Source: Ianthella basta
Lineage: Eukaryota; Porifera; Demospongiae; Verongiida; Ianthellidae
Reading direction: 5' to 3'
Assembly (NCBI GenBank): GCA_964019415.1
Contig: OZ025872.1
Location: 8,833,822-8,897,821, forward strand
DNA length: 64,000 bases
Shown: positions 25,109-35,600 of the stretch, one piece after another
How positions within the stretch are numbered: the stretch's first letter is position 1
Layout of the letters: every line of letters starts with the position of its first letter
The notes under the pieces: model-generated
Database searches by the model: none
Told to the model about the DNA's origin: nothing
The model's input: the letters and a program-made list of their open reading frames with translations, nothing else
Made by a program: the position numbers and the translations under genes

Positions 25109-25256
25109 TACACTGTAAAAACAGTGGTGGTTTCAGGCCATAGCCACCAATGGTGGTTTTCAGGGACAAGCAGTGGTTTCAAACAACCACTGTAACACCT
25201 TTAGTCCCTGAGAAAACACCACTGGTGGTCTGAATCCAACACTGTTTTACAGTGTA
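25109..25256. mobile_element. 148-bp MITE with TA flanks
   Basis: Ends TA-CACTGTAAAAACAGTGGTGG and CAACACTGTTTTACAGTG-TA. The terminal inverted repeat of about 17-20 bp is flanked by TA on both sides, as for Tc1/mariner-type targets. The interior is rich in ccaccactg/cagtggtgg subrepeats. It is non-coding and looks well preserved. Confidence 0.8.
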
Positions 25257-25796
25257 CACCAGCACAAACCTGGTACACTTCACTGTCAACACTTGTGAAG
25301 TTCAAATTAACTCCCTATATCCAGGATGCAAATGGCTTATACAGTGTACAGAGAGCAGCTGTACATGCGCCATGGTGCACACCAGATTGCAATTTCTGGC
25401 TATTCAGGCTTTCCTCATTAGCGCTTCATTCATGTACAGCGGATTTATGCAACCTTGCAACAGTTCCCACACCATATGCATGGGCAGTCATTACCTATAG
25501 GATACGGACTGGTACTGTACACACTTATTATATGGTAATGATCATGACTACCCAGGTATGGGAACTATTGCAATTTTGTATAAATCTGCTGTACATGGAT
25601 GTATGCATACATGGGGGTATATATATATGTACATGAGAACATGGGAACATGTAGCTGGAATGGGCATATGCATGCCATAGGATATTGACTCTTGTGGCAA
25701 CCCTTGTTATTGCACACTCACATGTACAATTGCACTATAATACGCAGGTGGAGAAACAGGGGATGGTAGCAAGACCGCAAGTGTGGCAAAATGATG

Positions 25797-26088
25797 GCAG
25801 ATGTAAGGATGGTGAAAACGTATTCAAAGTCAGCGCATGTTAATGACCTGGGTTTTGCATGGACCGGCCCTCCTTGTTGCATGGACCGGCTGGCCCCCCT
25901 CTTTGCTTGGACCAGCCCTCCTTGTTGCATGGACCGGCTGGCCCCCCTCTTTGCATGGACCAGCCCTCCTTGTTTCATGGACCGGCTGGCCCCACTCTTT
26001 GCATGGACCAGCCTCCTCCTTGTTCCTACGGTTTTTCTGCCAGGTGATTTTACCTTGCAGGTACACACTGCACCATCTCTACATCTGC
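25797..26088. mobile_element. MITE-like element copy 3 with expanded internal minisatellite
   Basis: Inverted relative to copies 1 and 2. Ends are gcagatgtaaggatggtg and caccatctctacatctgc. Inside, a unit of about 48 bp (catggaccggctggcccccctctttg..tggaccagccctccttgttg) is repeated about three times. The copies at 22.7 and 24.5 kb have fewer units, so the minisatellite expanded within this copy. The ORFs on both strands here are repeat translations. Confidence 0.75.
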
Positions 26089-26685
26089 CTTTGTTTTTGG
26101 AGGAAACATTTTTACGCACCCTTTATACATATAACCTCAATAATGAATAATGTTGTCCCACCCTTCACGTTCTATTGTCTTGTTTTGAAATTATAATTAG
26201 CTAATGAATGCTATTACCAATACTGTGCACCTGTTTAACATGTCCAAACATGGACATCCCTGATGTTACTATTCATTCATTAGGATACAAATGCATGATT
26301 ATGCATTTGAAACCACCATGCACAACGGTTTACTTCAATCATATTATACAATGTCATTAAAGCAGATAGAAAAACAGTACATATATGTAGCAATATTCTA
26401 ATAGTCACTTCAACATTGTTTATTCAACAGTGTTCCTATATTGTAGCTACAATATAATATAGCTAATAAGGTAGCTATGTATAGCTATCACTGCTAAATT
26501 TGGTAATGCTCAGTCACACATTATAGCTATTATATACTAGTTTAGAGCAGCTAACACTTCTGTCCCAGTAAGTCTTAGAATAGAACTATAATAGGCAATA
26601 CTACACACTGATGAATGGCATATTGTTGTATCACAGTGCATGCCACTTAACCGCCACTGGTGGTAACGTCGAACTGTGGTGTCAT

Positions 26686-27396
26686 TTACTGTGCGTAGTT
26701 GGCCGAGAAGCGGAACGCGAAGATGCCTGCTGACACAGCGACAGCTACAATGGTTACCCACAGCATACAGCAAGACAGGCAGCGGCTCCTGCGCACTCTA
26801 CAAGCAGCAGTCTCGTTCAGAGCTTGGAACTCGATGCTCCCTGAAGCTGCCTGGACAATCCCAATTCCAGAGTCCCTCGCTCTCAAGTATACTCCTTCCA
26901 CCCTTTCAAGCGTAAACTCGTAGAAGCCGTTATCTCGTGGTTGTACGGCATCCGACAGGATGGGCTGCGAGAGAACTTGTGGAATCGTCCAGCAGACGAC
27001 GTGCATATGCTGCGCGAATATCATTAGCCAGATCAGCCCAATTCCGCCCGTGACGGCAGACCAGGGCCACATGAAATTGGGTACGAACGGCATTGGGATG
27101 CACAAGACACAGTAGAGAAGGAACACCCACCGCATGAAACGAATGTAGAAGTAGGTTCGTAGTCTCCTCTGGGGAATGTAGGAACGACTTGTCTCGATGT
27201 AGAAGTTCGTCCTGGAGTAGATGCTATCCCGCAAGGAAACAGATTTTCCACTAATTAATTTGCGCACTTGAATTCTCTCTTGTGCCGCCCTCGCCGCCTG
27301 CACTTCGCCCACCTGCACGGCCTGGACTGTAGTTTGCCCCTGCTCCAAGAGCGGATCGGACAGATCCTGACTCTGCCGATAAGGATATACAGACAT
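26686..27396 (-). CDS. Unrecognised 3-TM membrane protein family, copy 4 (C-terminus shortened)
   Basis: A single-exon ORF of 236 residues from MSVYPYRQSQDLSDPLLEQ (start 27396; the frame is open further upstream, but the conserved start is used). All family blocks are present: DSIYSRTNFYI, SYIPQRRLRTYFYIRF, the hairpin, HVVCWTIPQVLSQPIL, DSGIGI and the Cys cluster, although the latter reads RSRCLSCC. It ends at SANYAQ. A TAA replaces the CAA codon found in copies 5 and 6, and the old tail MTPQFDVTTSGG is still readable after it, so 13 residues were lost by one C-to-T change. A possible polyadenylation signal (AATAAA on the minus strand, 26419-26424) lies about 260 bp downstream. A foldback element begins 16 bp upstream of the ATG. 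Confidence 0.8.
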   Translation of the reverse strand: MSVYPYRQSQDLSDPLLEQGQTTVQAVQVGEVQAARAAQERIQVRKLISGKSVSLRDSIYSRTNFYIETSRSYIPQRRLRTYFYIRFMRWVFLLYCVLCIPMPFVPNFMWPWSAVTGGIGLIWLMIFAQHMHVVCWTIPQVLSQPILSDAVQPRDNGFYEFTLERVEGVYLRARDSGIGIVQAASGSIEFQALNETAACRVRRSRCLSCCMLWVTIVAVAVSAGIFAFRFSANYAQ

Positions 27397-27411
27397 CTTA
27401 TTCCAGCCGAA

Positions 27412-27608
27412 TTCAGAATGTTGGCCAAATGGCAAGTGGTTAATGATAAATGGCAAATGGCGTGACGTCATAGTGTGAGATCGAGTGTGGCACATGTGAC
27501 TAAAATGACGCGGTAGACACCACAATTTATGACGTTCTCGGTGACGCTCGCCATTTGCTCTTTACCATTTTGCGATTTAACATTTGCCATTTGGCCAACC
27601 ATTCTGAA
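27412..27608. mobile_element. Foldback/MITE-like element upstream of copy 4
   Basis: The left end ttcagaatgttggccaaatgg is the near-complement of the right end ccatttggccaaccattctgaa. Inner parts also pair (aaatggcaaatggcg with cgccatttgctcttt). The element is about 197 bp. Homologues sit at the same place upstream of copies 5 and 6, so it predates the segmental duplication. It contains TGACGTCA (CRE-like) and would lie in the promoter or 5' UTR of the membrane gene. Confidence 0.75.
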
Positions 27609-27645
27609 ATCGATTGTAAGCGAGATTATAATTATTCATAATTAC

Positions 27646-28043
27646 CCTACTCGAAATGATGCATCTGAAACATGCATGTTACATGCACCTGACTGACAAT
27701 TTCAGGTGTAACTTTCATGCATGGAATTGGCCTGTATGACTATGCATGATCTGGTCTACAATAGTTAGAACCATGCAAGCTTACGGTCCATGCATAAAAC
27801 CTGTAACATGCATGTAACATACAATGATTTGGGACGCTTTTCAGGTAGGTCCCATGCAGGTTTCATGAAGCAAATCCATGCATGGTATTCCATGAACTGA
27901 GCTTTGACTAGGAAACATGCACATTCAAGCTTAAGCCCTTTTCATGCATATTCTAGACATAATTTATGCATGATTCTTGTGAATATTATGCCTATTATAT
28001 GCACAGTTCATGCATGTATCATGCACAGTTCATGCATGTATCA
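27646..28043. other. Unique filler at the truncation of duplicated unit 1
   Basis: Up to about 27645 the sequence matches 49443-49475. From 28044 it matches SAMM50 exon 8. The roughly 400 bp between has no counterpart in units 2 or 3 and is full of catgcatg and ctgtaacatgcatg words. It replaces the 3' half of SAMM50, so it marks a deletion with insertion or an older junction. Confidence 0.55.
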
Positions 28044-28075
28044 CCCAGGTAGTGTTCACCGAGGAAGGACGGGAA

Positions 28076-28338
28076 CTGGAGAAATGTGGGAAAGAGAGTG
28101 CAGGGAGGGAGGGAAGGAAGGAGGGGGAGGAAGAGAGAGGGGGAGGGGAGATGGAGGGAGGGAGGGAGCAGGAGAAGGGAGAGGGAGGGAGGGAGGGAGG
28201 GGAAAGGGAGAGGGAGTGAGGGAGAGGGGAAGAAGGGGAGAGAGTGGAACGGTGGGGGAGGGGCAAGGAGGGGGAGGGGGAAGTGAAAGGGAGGGAGGAA
28301 GAGTGAGGGAGAAGGGGAGAGGGAAGGAGGGGGAAGAA
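28076..28338. repeat. Polypurine (GGGA)n tract, unit 1
   Basis: About 260 bases that are almost only G and A on the plus strand. On the gene strand it is a giant polypyrimidine tract that ends at the SAMM50 exon 8 acceptor. Homologous tracts lie at 42255-42507 and 54847-55096. The Gly/Arg/Glu-rich and Ser/Pro-rich ORFs across it are artefacts. Confidence 0.85.
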
Positions 28339-28803
28339 CAATTGACCCGAAGAAAAATATCTACAGAACCTGCAGTCTCGCTCCACAGTTTGCAGTCAGC
28401 AGGTTGGCAAGTACTGCTACGTAACTCACCAGCAGCTGTGCTGAAGTGCCAGTTGTTGTCTGCTGGTACCCACTGAATGGGTGATCCAGTTTGGCCGTCC
28501 CCAAAGACAGAAGTAGTCTACAATAGGAGAGGAGTATACACTGTATACCTCAAGTGACCACATATCATACATATGTACACACATTGTGTATGTACACGGT
28601 ACACATACATCAATGTGGATACGTTAAATAAGGGACACTCTGAAGTCATGAACCTTCAGGACAGTGCTGCTGTCCCAGCTATGTACACAGAGATGTGTAT
28701 AAAACAACCTCTGAAATGAGGGCACCTCTCTAATGAGGACACTTGGTACAGCCCTAAACTGCCCCAGTCGAGTCCAGGGTATAAATGAGTCACTGTACCA
28801 CTG

Positions 28804-28804
<1 letters not shown>

Positions 28805-28890
<86 letters not shown>
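28805..28890. repeat. (CA)n microsatellite, unit 1
   Basis: An uninterrupted CA run of about 86 bp in the SAMM50-homologous intron 6. A separate short CA run at 29043-29063 forms the donor of exon 6. Confidence 0.9.
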
Positions 28891-28893
<3 letters not shown>

Positions 28894-30870
28894 TCGGTAA
28901 ATAAACTATATTCACCCTTACAGAGGTAATTGAGATAAAAGTTGCCACACTGTAAATAATGAATCCCAAAATTGCAGCTTGACCTAGGTGATGACTATTA
29001 TATGCTTATCTGTACACAAAACAAAAGTGCTTTGAAGTTGGCCACACACACACACACACACACCTCTTCCTAAGGTCTGTGATAAGGGGTTTGTTGAACT
29101 CCAATTGCAGAATCTGTCCCCATCGAGGGAACTCAGTTGATGTTGTTGCCTTGAGCTCCTCAGCATGACCAAGGAGGTTGCGGAGAGCAAAACTGACAGA
29201 CTGATGACAGGGGGAAAATAGTGACAAATTAGTGACAACAGTGACAACATTAGTTCTACCACCAACAGTGACGGTGACATAGATGACAGTGATAGTGTGC
29301 ATGGAAAATAAGACAGTGGGGTATCAACAGTGATGACAGTGACAATTGACAACACAATAGCATGACAACAACAGTTGCAACAGCTGTGAAATACAGATTG
29401 ATAACGGTTTCCTGCAAAAACAAGAACAGATGTAAGGATGGTGGTGTGTGTCTCTACAAACACGTTCACATGTCCAAGTGTCAGGGAAACACACAGGCAA
29501 CACTCTCTCCCCAGTGCATGGGTTGATCAAACAGGCCCAGTGGCAGTCTAGCAAGATAGACCCTCTCTACCTAGGTAGGTAGCATAGATAATGGATAGGT
29601 ATAGCGCGCTACATTAGCCAATGGTGCACTGTTACCCTGCAAATATGGAAGTTGGATTTCCATACTCATTATGGCTTCCTCAACCTACCTCCTCAACACA
29701 AGCATGTACAACAGATAGATAAAAACACATGCAAACACAACAAACTCACACCCAAACATGCACATATTCACACACACTCAACTCACGGCATCTCCCGCTT
29801 GGTTCCCTGCATACGCCACAATGCTGGCACGGAAACATCTCTTCTCCTTCACCTTAAACACCACATCAATGTCACTCTTGCTAAGTGAAGACCCAGCAAC
29901 TGCAAAGAGAGCCATAAAAGGAGCAATTTTCCCAGTTGGAAGCAGGTATGTGGGTGACATACAGTGTACGTATACATACATTGAAACCTGTCTAAGACAG
30001 CCACCTGTGGGCCAGTTTTAATTGACCTTTATAGAGATATGGCTGCTCTATAGAGGTGAAATTGTAATGCTTTAGTGCTATTTGGGGCCTGTTTTTTTTA
30101 GAGAGGTGGCTGCCTAACCCAGTGACCATTATAGACAGTTTCCACTGCATTCCAGAGCAGTTAATGAAGGTGTGTCAATATACATGTGAGGAGGGGACTG
30201 AGGATTGGGCTACAACTTTCCAACAAGATAATATACACACTTAACATGAACAGTTAAGTGCAAAAATACTACCTACATATTTGTGTATAGGTGTGTGTAC
30301 ATGCGTGTGTGCGTGCTCGCGTGCATGTGAATTTGTGTGTGTGTGTATGAATTTGTGTGCATGTCTGTGTGAGAGAGTTCATGTGTACACAGGCGTGTGT
30401 GTGTGTGGGTGTCCATGGCAGGTCCCAATTCACTTGCCTTCTTTGAAAACATTGAGCTGCTTCAGATTGTCCACTGCACGATGAACACGCTCAAAGGCCT
30501 GCAATGAGTGTAAGGTATATATACAGAGACATCTACCACACAATGTCATAGTGGTGTATACAGTAGTATAGTACAATAATATACACCACTATAATATTAC
30601 AATATCATACTGATCGGAGGCTGTACAACGAGTGCATCATTAAATTTTTATCTTTAATTGCCTGCCTAAGGTAGAGGAACCTCGTGGGTCCATGGTGATG
30701 TTATGAATACAATTATATATTATAACCTCAATAATGAATAATGTTGCCCCCCCCCTATCATGTTCTGTTGTCTTGTCTTGAAATTATAATCAGCTAATGA
30801 ATGCTATTACCAAAACTGTGCACCTGTTTAACATGTCCAAACATGGACATCCCTGGTGTTACTATTCATA

Positions 30871-31157
30871 AGGGGAGTGTTGGTGGTCTGGTGGTCAAGA
30901 TCAAGTCCAGTGATCCAGTGACAATGGGATGTTTGAAGCTCAAGCCCTGGCCATGGAACAAATTTTCAGTGGCAGCACCCCCCTAACAACAAACTCCCCA
31001 CTGAACAAATAACAAACTGATTAGCTACTGACTGATCATGTGTGTGTATGTGTTATGTATGCTGTATGTATTATAGGGCTCGCAGGAAGACCAGCAAATT
31101 GCTGATGCGACTCCCTATTCAAATAATCATTAAGTGAAAAGTAAAAGTGGAGTCATA
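30871..31157 (+). mobile_element. SINE-like insertion, 287 bp
   Basis: Absent from the homologous site in unit 3 at about 48058 (ttactattcatagattagg). The insertion is flanked by TCATA (30866-30870 and 31153-31157). Its head resembles a tRNA: A-box-like tggtctggtgg (30884-30894) and B-box-like gtttgaagctc (30930-30940), at typical spacing. The tail lacks a long poly(A). It is most likely a tRNA-derived SINE; it is too diverged for me to name the tRNA. Confidence 0.65.
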
Positions 31158-31516
31158 GATTAGGATACAAACGCATGATTATGCATTTGAAACCACCATG
31201 CACAACGCTTTACTTCAATCACATTATACAATGTCATTAAAGCAGATAGAAAAACAGTACATATACATAGCCATATTCTAATAGTCACTTCAACTTATTG
31301 TTTATTCTGCATGAATCAGCAGTATTCTTATATTATAGCTACAATGTGTATAGCTATATCTGCTAAATTTGCAGTCACACAATATAGCTATATACTAGCT
31401 TAGAGCCTAGTAACTAACACTTCTGTCCCAGTAAGTCTTAGAATTATAGAACTATATAGGCAATACCACGCACTGGTGCATGGCATATTGTTGCCTCACA
31501 TGCAGTGCATGCCACC

Positions 31517-32260
31517 TTAACCGCCACTGGTGGTAACGTTGAACTGTGGTGCCATTTGCTGTGCCAAGTTGGCCGAGAAGCGAAATGCAAAGATGCCTAC
31601 TGACACCGAGAAAGCTACAATGGTTACCCACAGCATACAGCAAGACAGGCAGCAGCTCTTGCGCACTTTGCAAGCAGCAGTCTCGTTCAGTGCTTGGAAC
31701 TTGATGCTCCCTGAAGCTGCCTGGACAATCCCAATTCCAGAGTCCCTCGCTCTCAAGTATACTCCTTCCACTCTTTCAAGCGTAAACTCGTAGAAATCGT
31801 TTCCACTTGATTGGACGTTATCTGGCCATATGGGTTGCGAGAGAACTTGTGGGATCGTCCAGTAGACGACGTGCATATGCTGCGCGAAGATCAGTAGCCA
31901 AATCAGTGCGATTCCGCCCGTGACGGCAGACCAGGGCCACATAAAATTGGGTACAAACGGCATTGGGATGCACAAGACACAGTAGATTAGGAACACCCAC
32001 CGCATGAAACGGATGTAGAAATAGGTGCGAAGTTTCTTGTGGGGAATGTAGGGACGACTTTGCTTGATGTAGAAGTTCGTCTTGGAGTAGATGCTATCCC
32101 GCAAGGTAACATATTTTCCAAATGTGCGCACTTGAATTCTCTCTTGTGCCGCCCTCGCCGCCTGCACTTCGCCCACCTGCACGGCCTGAACTGTAGTTTG
32201 CCCCTGCTCCAAGTGCGGATCGGAAAGATCCTGACTCTGTCGATAAGGATATAAAGACAT
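31517..32260 (-). CDS. Unrecognised 3-TM membrane protein family, copy 5
   Basis: A single-exon ORF of 247 residues from MSLYPYRQSQDLSDPHLEQ (start 32260). It is almost identical to copy 6 (48416-49159); differences include a PHLEQ/PLLEQ change near the N-terminus. Blocks: DSIYSKTNFYIKQSRPYIP, RTYFYIRFMRWVFLIY, IPMPFVPNFMWPW, WTIPQVLSQPIWPD, DSGIGI, IKFQALNETAA, KSCCLSCCML and VTIVAFSVSVGIFAFRF; the tail is APQFNVTTSGG. AATAAA on the minus strand at 31301-31306 could be the polyadenylation signal. The foldback element begins 16 bp upstream of the ATG. Function unknown. Confidence 0.85.
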   Translation of the reverse strand: MSLYPYRQSQDLSDPHLEQGQTTVQAVQVGEVQAARAAQERIQVRTFGKYVTLRDSIYSKTNFYIKQSRPYIPHKKLRTYFYIRFMRWVFLIYCVLCIPMPFVPNFMWPWSAVTGGIALIWLLIFAQHMHVVYWTIPQVLSQPIWPDNVQSSGNDFYEFTLERVEGVYLRARDSGIGIVQAASGSIKFQALNETAACKVRKSCCLSCCMLWVTIVAFSVSVGIFAFRFSANLAQQMAPQFNVTTSGG

Positions 32261-32275
32261 CTTATTCCAGCCGAA

Positions 32276-32465
32276 TTCAGAATGTTGGCCAAATGGCAAA
32301 TGGTAAAATCGTAAATGGCGAATGGCGCGTGACGTCATAGTGTGAGATCTAGTGTGGCACGTGTGACGCGTAGACACCACAATTTATGACGTTCTCAGTG
32401 ACGCTCGCCATTTGCCCTTTGCCATTTTGCGATTTAACATTTGCCATTTGGCCAAACATTCTGAA
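32276..32465. mobile_element. Foldback/MITE-like element upstream of copy 5
   Basis: Homologue of 27412-27608: it begins ttcagaatgttggccaaatgg and ends ccatttggccaaacattctgaa, about 190 bp, in the same position relative to the ATG of copy 5. Confidence 0.75.
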
Positions 32466-32613
32466 ATCGACTGTAAGCGAGATTATAATTGCTCGTAATT
32501 ATTGCAGAAAGTTGCCATAGTGATGAGCCCAGTATTATGGCTGAAGTCCATGTATACGAAGCAAGGAATGTTTAGACCTTAATTAGAAATCCATCATCAA
32601 AGTATTATTATAA

Positions 32614-32614
<1 letters not shown>

Positions 32615-32653
<39 letters not shown>

Positions 32654-35600
32654 AAACATAATGTGTAAAGGGTCACTTTATTATAATAGTAGTAATAAAT
32701 GATAATAATGATAATTATTATTATAAGACAAAGAGACACAGATACGCATTACATTAATTGAACAATCATACTGATGAATTAAATCAAATAAAATCAATCA
32801 AATCAATTCAATTAAATCAATCAATCAATCAATAGACTGGAGTCCTGGCAGCTCCAAAGTGCTCTGCACAGAGGCAGAGTTCCCCATCTGGATAGCCACA
32901 GATAGTCGCTGGAGCAGGTAGGCGAAAGACTGAGGCTCCCCTGTGGTTGCCTTCAGCCTGCGGCCTAGGTTTCGGAGGAAACTCAATGAATCTGGACCTA
33001 TTGTGCCGCAGGTTTCCACTGCAATAGGCTGGAATACATAGGACCTGTCAAGGTGGGCGTACTTGCTCTGCTTGTTCTTCTCTGCTGCAGCTGCAGCCCC
33101 TCCCGCTTCCCTGGACGACCCCCGAATGCGGGAGTCACAAAAGGAGTCCACGCATGTTGCGTCCCACACGAGGAACTTTCCCTCCGTCCATGGGATGAGG
33201 GTAACACCATCTGGGCGCTTCCCATCAGCTCTGTGAAGGCCAGATGGTTCAAGTCTGCTGGGGATGTTGGCTGAAGCTAACGAGTGGTAGATGGTGTTAT
33301 TCAGCATCTGATGGCGAGGGATTCTGCCTTGGCTCATCCTGCAGCTCAGACCATGAAGGCCGAGCTTGTCGACAGGTCCTCCGCAGAAGCTGCAGGAGTG
33401 GGGTAGGCATATGGAGGCGCCCACTCTGAGACCAATGGCAATACGGATAGCCTCGTTGGGCATGCGAAGACCCAGTGAGGAGATAGGTGGTGCGTTCAAC
33501 CATGCCCCAGACTCGAATGAGCCGGCACCAAGCAGCCGTGATGTTGAGATCTCATTGGTGCAGTGCTCCAGAAGGGTGTCGAATGTGTGCTGGACTACAG
33601 GCCCGTCCCAGGATTTCTGGCGATTTACGGCAGAAGGGACCGGTGTGTCTTCAGGCAGTGCCTGTTTCCATTTAGACAGAGCCAGGTCCCTGTCAATGTA
33701 TGGGGTAGACGACAGGTGGTCGGGGAGAAGCTCCTGCATTAGGTCTGAGGCCCCACCAGCAGATGCCAAAAAGGCAGATGGTGCAAGAGTGGAGGCACTT
33801 CGAAACCCAAGACCACCTGATTTCACAGGGAGGGTTGCCTGGAGCCATGAGTCTCCCTGATCAAAATCAATGTTGGTGATCCTCGAAACAATGGACTCCA
33901 GAAGGTGGTCCCAAGACTCAAGGAGTGGGGACAAAAAGGCTGGTGACGTTCGTAAGATGTGCAAGAGCTTTGGGATGGAAAGGGAGTGTCGCAGGATAGT
34001 GATGGCATCGTGCATTTGGAGGTGGCAAAGTCGTTCCCCCATCACTTTCAACTGGCGACATTGTTCCTCAATGCAAGCCTGCAGTGCCTCCTTCCCTAGG
34101 GGAGAACCCAACAAGATGGCATGGGAGGCATGAACATACTGCAGACCTGGAAAAGCCGACAGAACAGGGCTGACTGAGGACTCACTGTGAGACAGCACTT
34201 CAGACTTGTCTACATTTAGGAATAGCCCTAATGCCTTCCCCTGATTCTCAATTTTCAATAGGTCTGATTCGATGTCCTCAAAACTCCCGCCAATTGTGCC
34301 GTCATCAAGGTAGAACACTGTGAATTCCGATGACAGGCTGGATACCAGGTTGTGAATACCCAGGCAAAACAGCATTGGGCCCAGGGGGTCCCCCTGCTGT
34401 ATGCCCTCAGCAGACGACACTTGCACATCGTTCCACAAAAGGATGGAAGGAGAACTGTATGCTGAGTGGACGAAAGGCAGCAGATCTGGGATGTGGTCCT
34501 TGACAGCTCTCAGCATTTTGTCCCGACGAAGAGAGTTGAATGCATTCTTAAAATCCACTTTTACCATGGCTTGGTGGGGAGGTAGGTGATTCAAGTAAAT
34601 TCGGCTGGCATGGACAGCTGCCTCGATGCCGCCCGCGACTCCAAAACCCAGCTGGCGGGGTGCCAGCATCTGGGGAATGGATTCGAGGGCATGTAGGCTG
34701 GCACATTTTGAGGCAAGTCTTCTCAGAGTGCAACCTACTGCAATTGGGCGAATACCACCACTTTTCTTAGTTAGGGCAGTCAGATTTGCTCCAAAGAAGA
34801 GGGGGCAGATAGAGGTGGGGGTTCTGCCTTCAAGAATCAGTGTGGTAAGGCCTACTAGAGCTGTTAAGAGGGATGCGCCCCCATCACCTGCTGATGGACT
34901 TGTAAGGTCTTTGAGATGTTGAGGGAGTAGGCCATCAAAGCCTCCACTCGATCCTTTGGGGAAGGATGAGATTACCTTCATGATGACTTGGGTATCAACG
35001 GTGAAAGCGAGTGGTGATGTGTGTTCCAAGGAAGGGATGTCAGAGTCAGGCGGTGGCAGAGGATGCTTAGCTTTGAGGGCTTGTAGGGTCTCACTACTGG
35101 GTTCTGCAATAGCATCCTCGCTGCAAGCCAGCCGGACAGCCCCTCGGTAATCACCCTCTTCCAGTTTACTGGAGACCCTGGAGGCCAGTTGCTCCATCTG
35201 GTTGTGCTTTTTGGGTGGTCTCACTCGCTGGGGAGGCCGAGTAGCAGGTGTCTCCGTGGACGGTTCCTGGGTCACTTGCTTGTTGATCAGGGTTGCCAAA
35301 CTCCAGCGCTTACCCCCTCTGGCAGGTGTTTGCAGACATTTCTTGGAAAAGGAGAGCAATCCCACCCAAGAGGACACATCGTTTCTAGAGACGACCTGCT
35401 TAATCACATTGGCCAGCCTTCGCGCGACAGTCACTCTAGAGAGCCGAGGTATTCGCTTCACAGTCCTAATCGGCGAGCTAAGGTGTGAAATCAGGGATTC
35501 AATTTCAGCTTGTGTAGAGATATCAAGTTGTTGATCACTGGCTAATTGATGAACGGTTTCTGGTGGTGGAACGGTGTCCGGTTGTAGATCAACGGCAGGC

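Larger units (their letters stand above)
28044..30498 (-). pseudogene. SAMM50: Truncated SAMM50 fragment, exons 4-8 (unit 1)
   Basis: Exon equivalents: 30438-30498 (exon 4), 29787-29899 (5), 29064-29200 (6), 28430-28517 (7) and the first 32 bp of exon 8 (28044-28075). Reading frames are open: SSLSKSDIDVVFKVKEKR and VSFALRNLLGHAEELK. Exon 4 is 61 nt instead of 91. A 30-nt in-frame deletion removes its last ten codons but leaves AAGAAG before a GC donor. Exons 1-3 and 9-14 are absent and exon 8 breaks off after GEHYLG. This is a fossil partial duplication that cannot make the barrel domain. Confidence 0.88.

Noticed and set aside
25718-26196. Several overlapping ORFs of about 80-130 residues on both strands
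   Set aside because: They are translations of the minisatellite inside the third MITE copy.
28030-28386. Gly/Arg/Glu-rich and Ser/Pro-rich ORFs in the polypurine tracts (also at 42164-42591 and 54644-55234)
   Set aside because: Low-complexity translation of a (GGGA)n tract; the only coding part is SAMM50 exon 8 at the tract's end.
30871-31157. A tRNA gene at the head of the SINE-like insertion
   Set aside because: The B-box is degenerate and no cloverleaf acceptor stem could be paired by eye, so a functional tRNA is not supported.
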